DNA of 64,000 bases, taken from contig VXBP01002815.1 of the NCBI GenBank assembly GCA_013400115.1, forward strand, positions 992,001 through 1,056,000. The letters run 5' to 3'. The position numbers and the translations under genes are program-made. The stretch comes from Rhinopomastus cyanomelas (Eukaryota > Chordata > Aves > Bucerotiformes > Rhinopomastidae). The notes beneath the pieces were generated by a model. The model searched no databases and had not been told where the DNA came from. It worked only from the letters and a program-made list of their open reading frames with translations. Numbering within the stretch: the first letter of the stretch is position 1; every line of letters begins with the position of its first letter. Positions 59,889-64,000 of the stretch are shown here, one piece after another.

Positions 59889-60783
59889 ATAAAATATGTT
59901 AGTATGTTTTATTACTAATATATATATTTTCCAGACAATAAAAAAGGTTAAAATTTATCTTACTGATGCCATTCATTTACACGGTGTTATTTTCTAGTGT
60001 ATTTATTCAATTCCATTTCACCACAAACCAAATGTATGGTACTTCTGAGAGCTGGTGAAAAGAGGTATTGAGGCATTGTACACTAATAAAAGATTATGAA
60101 TAATGAGTGGGTAGAGGAACAGAAAGAAACCCGATTACCCAAACAGTCCTCCCAATTTAAAGTCTCTGATGAAATGCCTTTAAAAACAGTGAAGTTCCCT
60201 CAACTGAGCGCGAGTGAAGTGTGGGCAGCAACGCTGTAGCCTGCAGCAGTGACTGGTTAAAGCAGTAGGGTATTGAGCTCTAGACCTCGACAGCATTGCT
60301 CAACTAGCTGCCTGAGATGAAAATGCTCCGTAGATCATTTGATGGTTATGATTAAGGTGGTTTCACTGATGGCTTCAGATTGAAGACAATATCATTATTT
60401 CCAGAGTCTTTCCCAAAACACTGTTTATGTGAAATTATTTGGATGATATTGTTCGGTAACGTGTAATTGCAGCTTTCTTTGAGAGGCAGAGGAGAATCAA
60501 GAGCGTGATTTTTCTTCAGTATTATTGGGAAATCACTGGTTGTGTTTTGAACTCTTTACTCAAAAGAATTATGCTGTAAAACAAGCTTTGCTCAGAGCTA
60601 AGGAGGTAGGGGTTTTGTTTTAGTTGGTTGGTTTTTGAAATATCTCTTTGACTTTGTTATTTGGACAGTAAACTTGGAGGACAGTTGTTACCTAAGCACT
60701 TCTGCCATCATTTCTGCACTTTCTGTAGGTTATGTGATGCACTCTCATTTTACTTCCATGCACTTAAAAATGATATATTAAAA
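59889..60783. other. Non-coding stretch
   Basis: AT-rich, including a short (AT)n near 59925. No exon or repeat is supported. Confidence 0.4.
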
Positions 60784-60810
60784 ATGAGGTTATCAGTTTG
60801 ATAACCTCAT
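60784..60810. repeat. Perfect 12-bp palindrome arms, 3-nt loop
   Basis: ATGAGGTTATCA (60784-60795), loop GTT, then TGATAACCTCAT (60799-60810). Arms are exact complements. Confidence 0.85.
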
Positions 60811-60824
60811 CTTCCTCTCTTGGG

Positions 60825-60850
60825 TGTGTGTAACTTCACAGTTACACACA
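60825..60850. repeat. Perfect 11-bp palindrome arms, 4-nt loop
   Basis: TGTGTGTAACT (60825-60835), loop TCAC, AGTTACACACA (60840-60850). It ends one or two bases before the 5' truncated end of a CR1. Confidence 0.85.
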
Positions 60851-60851
60851 G

Positions 60852-60945
60852 CTTAGGTGATCCTGCTGTTGCAGGCGGATTGGACTAGATGATCTTTCGA
60901 GGTCCCTTCCAATCCATAATGATTCTATGATCCTATGATTCTAAA
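60852..60945 (+). mobile_element. CR1 LINE 3' end, about 94 bp
   Basis: It reads CTTAGGTGATCCTGCTGTTG, GCGGATTGGACTAGATGATC and TTTCGAGGTCCCTTCCAATC, ending in the tail ATTCTATGATCCTATGATTC. Plus oriented and well preserved. Confidence 0.95.
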
Positions 60946-61135
60946 ATGATGCAGATTTTTATTCTGATCTGGGGATCCTGCTGCCCATCCTCACGCTGCC
61001 AGTCCCTCACATCACACATAACAGTCACTGTCTGTGCTCAGCTTTGCTCTTACTGTTAACCAGGTGACCCATCTATTGAGGACCCTGTGTGTATATAAGA
61101 TTTCTCATGGCTTTTGCAAAAACGAGCTCTCCGTA

Positions 61136-61485
61136 CAGAATCACAGAATGGTTTAGGTTGGAAGGGACATCAGACATCATCTGGTTCCAACCCCACAGTG
61201 ATGGACGGGGACACTTTTCACCAGACCAAATGCCTGGACAATTGCAGGGATGGAGCACCTGAAACGTCCCTGGGAAACCAGTTCCAGTACCTCAACATCC
61301 TTAAAGGGAGGAATTTCTTCCTCTGTTCCCATGTAAGTCTCCCCTCTTCTAGCTTGAACCCATCACTAGGGTCCTCATAAAACACTCCTCTTCAGCTTTC
61401 CCACAGCCCCCTTCAGGTGCTGGAGGCTGCTATAAGGTCCTCCCAGAGCCTTCCCTTCTCCAGGCTGAACAGACCCTCAGTCTGT
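61136..61485 (-). mobile_element. CR1 LINE fragment, about 350 bp
   Basis: It reads AGAATCACAGAATGGTTTAG, GTTGGAAGGGACATCAGACA, GGGAAACCAGTTCCAGTACC and CCTTCTCCAGGCTGAACAGA. Minus oriented, of a further 3' end type (GGTTTAGGTTGGAAGGGAC). The + frame 61114-61380 reads through it and is not a gene. Confidence 0.93.
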
Positions 61486-62837
61486 TTTCACAGAAGAGGA
61501 TGTCCAGGAGTTTCTGGACTAAAGACTTCAGGTGACGTCTCGCAAGAGCAGAGTGGAGGGGGAAAACGACCTCTTTTGACCTCCTGACACTTTAAATGAA
61601 GAATTCCTGGCTCCAAGGCATTCAAGCCACTTTCCAGGAGCCAGGTTCTCAACCGACTTACATAGTATTATAAATAGAAATGCTGTGGATGGTTTTTTAA
61701 AATAACTGCTAGGTAGAGGAACTGGGAGTATGAGGACATAAGGGTATGAAAGCACAGCTGATGTTATATGGATCTCTGTCCATATCTCACCCGTTTGATG
61801 GTGACTCCTGTTGTCTTCATAAGGAGAGGTCTCCAGAGTAACTTCATTCAGATGTGTGCAAGGAAAGCCTAAAGGAAATGTAAAAGCTTTGTGCTTCACA
61901 GCTTTCCCTTTGCTTTTGAGAAAGCTCTGATTCAGTCAGCTAACAAGATTCATGCTAGGAAGCGGATCTGAATTGTTTTAATGCTGAGTTGGTTAAATAA
62001 ATCTTAATACAATTTACCTGTATTCCTTAATGAAATTTTAAACATCCTTATGAGTCATTCCGTTGCCTGCACAACTGTCTTCCAAGGATGTGCTTAATTG
62101 AATTTATGTCAGATGGGATTTAAAACTTCCATAATATATGCAGAATAAGTGTAATAGGTTTTGCTTTGGAGTACGATAACCAGGGGACAGTTTAATTCCT
62201 CAGGATAACCCAGTGCGGATAATATTTCTGTCTCGAACTGACGATCGAATCTTCAGTTCCTCTCTCTCTCTCCCCAACCAAGAAAGAGATGAGAAGTGCA
62301 GAAAATGAGCCTTTCACAGTGGATACTCCATTTACATATATTTCCCGCATCCAGGAACATAAAGTTTTGAAATGTGTAGGCAGACAGGTTGCTTGAAGAA
62401 ATAAGTGCAGTAAACGCTTTTTAATGGCTTGACATCAATATGATGGACCTGACTCAATGCTGTAGTGTCCACATTTCTTTTGCATGAATGTTAAATTTGT
62501 GGTTACTCTGGTGATGGGAGAGAATTTTATTGTTGTTGTTTGGAATCCAGGAATAAATTAAAGTTTTTAATCTACATTGCTAGGAAAAGTAAAACAGAAT
62601 TCCTGGTGTCTTTTCAAGTACTTTTAGCCTTGGAGGTTGTTTCTAAAATCATAGATTTTACTTCAACTTTATATTTTTTCTTGCTAGATTTGCAAAATTC
62701 TCAGAATTTGGCTACGACTAGTGGAATTCACAGCAAATACTGATGCTTGTGTAGAGAAGACAGATGGAAAGAGGATTTTAAACAAATCTATTCTTATGTT
62801 TGCTGTTAGGTATTAATAACTTGCACCCCATTATCGG
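61486..62837. other. Non-coding stretch
   Basis: On the minus strand an open 51-nt segment at about 61792-61842 ends at a good donor (CAAACGG|GTGAGA) within the 123-codon frame 61528-61899. Its phase does not match the minus exon candidates further down, and no similarity is recognised. No repeat. Confidence 0.35.
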
Positions 62838-63342
62838 TAGTGGGATGGAGTTAACTTTCTTCACAGTAGCCCATATGGTGCTGATTTTTGATTCTGTGAT
62901 TAAAACGATGTCGATAACCACCCAATGTTTTGGCTGCTGCTGAGCAGTGCTTGCCCAATGCCAAGACTTTCTCTGTAGGTTCAGATGCATCCAGAAGAGC
63001 AGACTCAAACTGGCCACAGGGATGCTCCATACCACGAAAGCTTAGGCTTGGCGATAACCCACCCAACCCAAAATAAATCCCAACAAAGTAGGGTGTTTTG
63101 TCTTCCAAAGTGGTTGTTGCTTAGAGACTAGGGGGGCATCAGTGTGCTTGTGGGAGGTGGTGAGTGGTTGGTTGTCTGAATCACTTTTTTGTTCCCTCTC
63201 TCCATTTTCTTCACTTACTAAACTGCCTTTATATTTACCTACGAGTTTTCTCACTTCTGCTTCTTTCTCTCCCTCGTCCTGCGGTGGGGGCAGTGAGCAA
63301 GTGGCTGTGTGGGTGCTGAGTTGCTGGCTGGGGTTACCCCAC
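62838..63342. mobile_element. Degenerate solo LTR of an avian endogenous retrovirus
   Basis: The sequence matches an LTR type common in bird genomes: TGGGATGGAGTTAACTTTCT, CAATGTTTTGGCTGCTGCTG, AGCAGTGCTTGCCCAATGCC, AAACTGCCTTTATATTTACC, TACGAGTTTTCTCACTTCTG and the end GTTGCTGGCTGGGGTTA. It is diverged, with a central section rearranged or partly lost. No internal retroviral genes flank it, so it is a solo LTR. Because such LTRs have near-palindromic ends I leave strand open. Short frames inside it (62778-63348) are non-genic. Identification rests on remembered consensus features. Confidence 0.78.
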
Positions 63343-64000
63343 TCTTGAGAGTTACAATAAGAACTAAAAAACTCTGCAACTCTTTGATTTTATAAAGAAA
63401 ATAAGTGAACATCAGAGAGAACCATGAAATGCATCCAGCACACTGTCTAGTTCACTGAAATTGCCCCGCTGGAGGTGCAGGCTCCTGCGTTGGCAGGATT
63501 TGGCTTTGTTCAAAACCCAAGTGTGTCTTAGCCCTTTTGGAGAGATTATAAGATCTTCCTCTTTTCCTAGGAAGTGAAATGTAAATATAATAATGCCAGT
63601 TTACAAGGAGAGTGGAAAAACTCACCCTAGATTTGACAGACATTAAATATTGTCAGTTCTTATGATGTTGAAACAAATTGTGTGTAAGACTTCTTCTTCT
63701 AGGGAAAGTTTTGCATTAAGAAACCTGCATTATGTCTGTGATGATCAAGCTGGCTTTGAGCATCCTATATTCTACTGTTGATGAGTGCTTTGCATTACTT
63801 CCCTTTGTTAATAAGTAGGTAAATATCTCCAAATGAAAAGCTTGGCGCTGAGTTTGTTGATCTTTGGGAAGCCTTTGATTCCTGACAAAGGAATCTTTCT
63901 AGCTACAAGATGTTTGATGAAAAAATGCAAGTGATTTTGAAGTGTGTGTGCGTGTGGCTCATCATGCAGCTCAGACACACCATTAACAAATACCTGGAAT
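63343..64000. other. Non-coding stretch to the window end
   Basis: AT-rich; a short (TG)n near 63940. Nothing else is supported. Confidence 0.45.

Noticed and set aside
60784..60850. Double hairpin as a bacterial-type terminator or CRISPR-like repeat
   Set aside because: The context is avian repeat-rich nuclear DNA. The two stems differ in sequence and no regular spacing occurs.
61528..61899. 123-codon minus frame, one of the longest outside repeats
   Set aside because: Only a 51-nt internal part has a donor. The phase does not fit neighbours, and the C-terminal half looks like random translated intron. No motif seen.
1..64000. tRNA, rRNA, snRNA or known miRNA genes
   Set aside because: No A/B-box pair with cloverleaf, U6-like start or familiar miRNA seed context was found by eye. 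A covariance-model scan could still reveal some.

Overview
The window is vertebrate nuclear DNA and almost certainly avian. It is AT-rich, intron-like or intergenic sequence. About two dozen CR1 LINE fragments are scattered through it on both strands. They carry the bird-type CR1 3' end (TTCCAATCCCTAATGATTCT, or its complement starting TCACAGAATCA). A degenerate solo LTR of a common avian endogenous retrovirus type lies at about 62838-63342. There is no operon structure, and no bacterial or plasmid features. Long reading frames are absent, and most 60-100 codon frames are what chance gives in 64 kb read six ways.

Layout. 1-20270: AT-rich DNA with ten CR1 fragments and a GC-richer LTR-like block at 17906-18410. 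20275-20520: the main CpG island, with a duplicated CTCF-like motif. 22118-23157: two CR1 copies arranged tail to tail. 23340-47737: a set of open, splice-bounded segments on the + strand (about 23340-23590, 32040-32246, 33629-33706, 36034-36100, 37985-38066 and 47522-47737, the last ending in a stop). These could be the 3' exons of one protein-coding gene with introns of roughly 0.3-10 kb. I do not recognise the protein. 48081-48153: a very dense CpG micro-cluster containing TCTCGCGAG. 48244-55860: weaker minus-strand exon candidates (48244-48416, 54972-55237, 55668-55860), which may belong to a convergent gene. 53289-61485: the densest CR1 region. 62838-63342: the solo LTR.

If the exon model is right, the CpG island at 20.3-20.5 kb could be a promoter or insulator upstream of the + gene, although most of a multi-exon gene could also start left of the window. 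Every gene call here is inferred from frame openness, splice-site quality and phase agreement, not from homology. The repeat calls are much firmer.

Items most worth a second look: the tandem CTCF-like motif in the CpG island; the TCTCGCGAG CpG micro-cluster; the unidentified exon chain; two CR1 copies that each carry an inverted copy of their own 3' end; and several perfect hairpins, including a pair abutting the 5' junction of a CR1 insertion.
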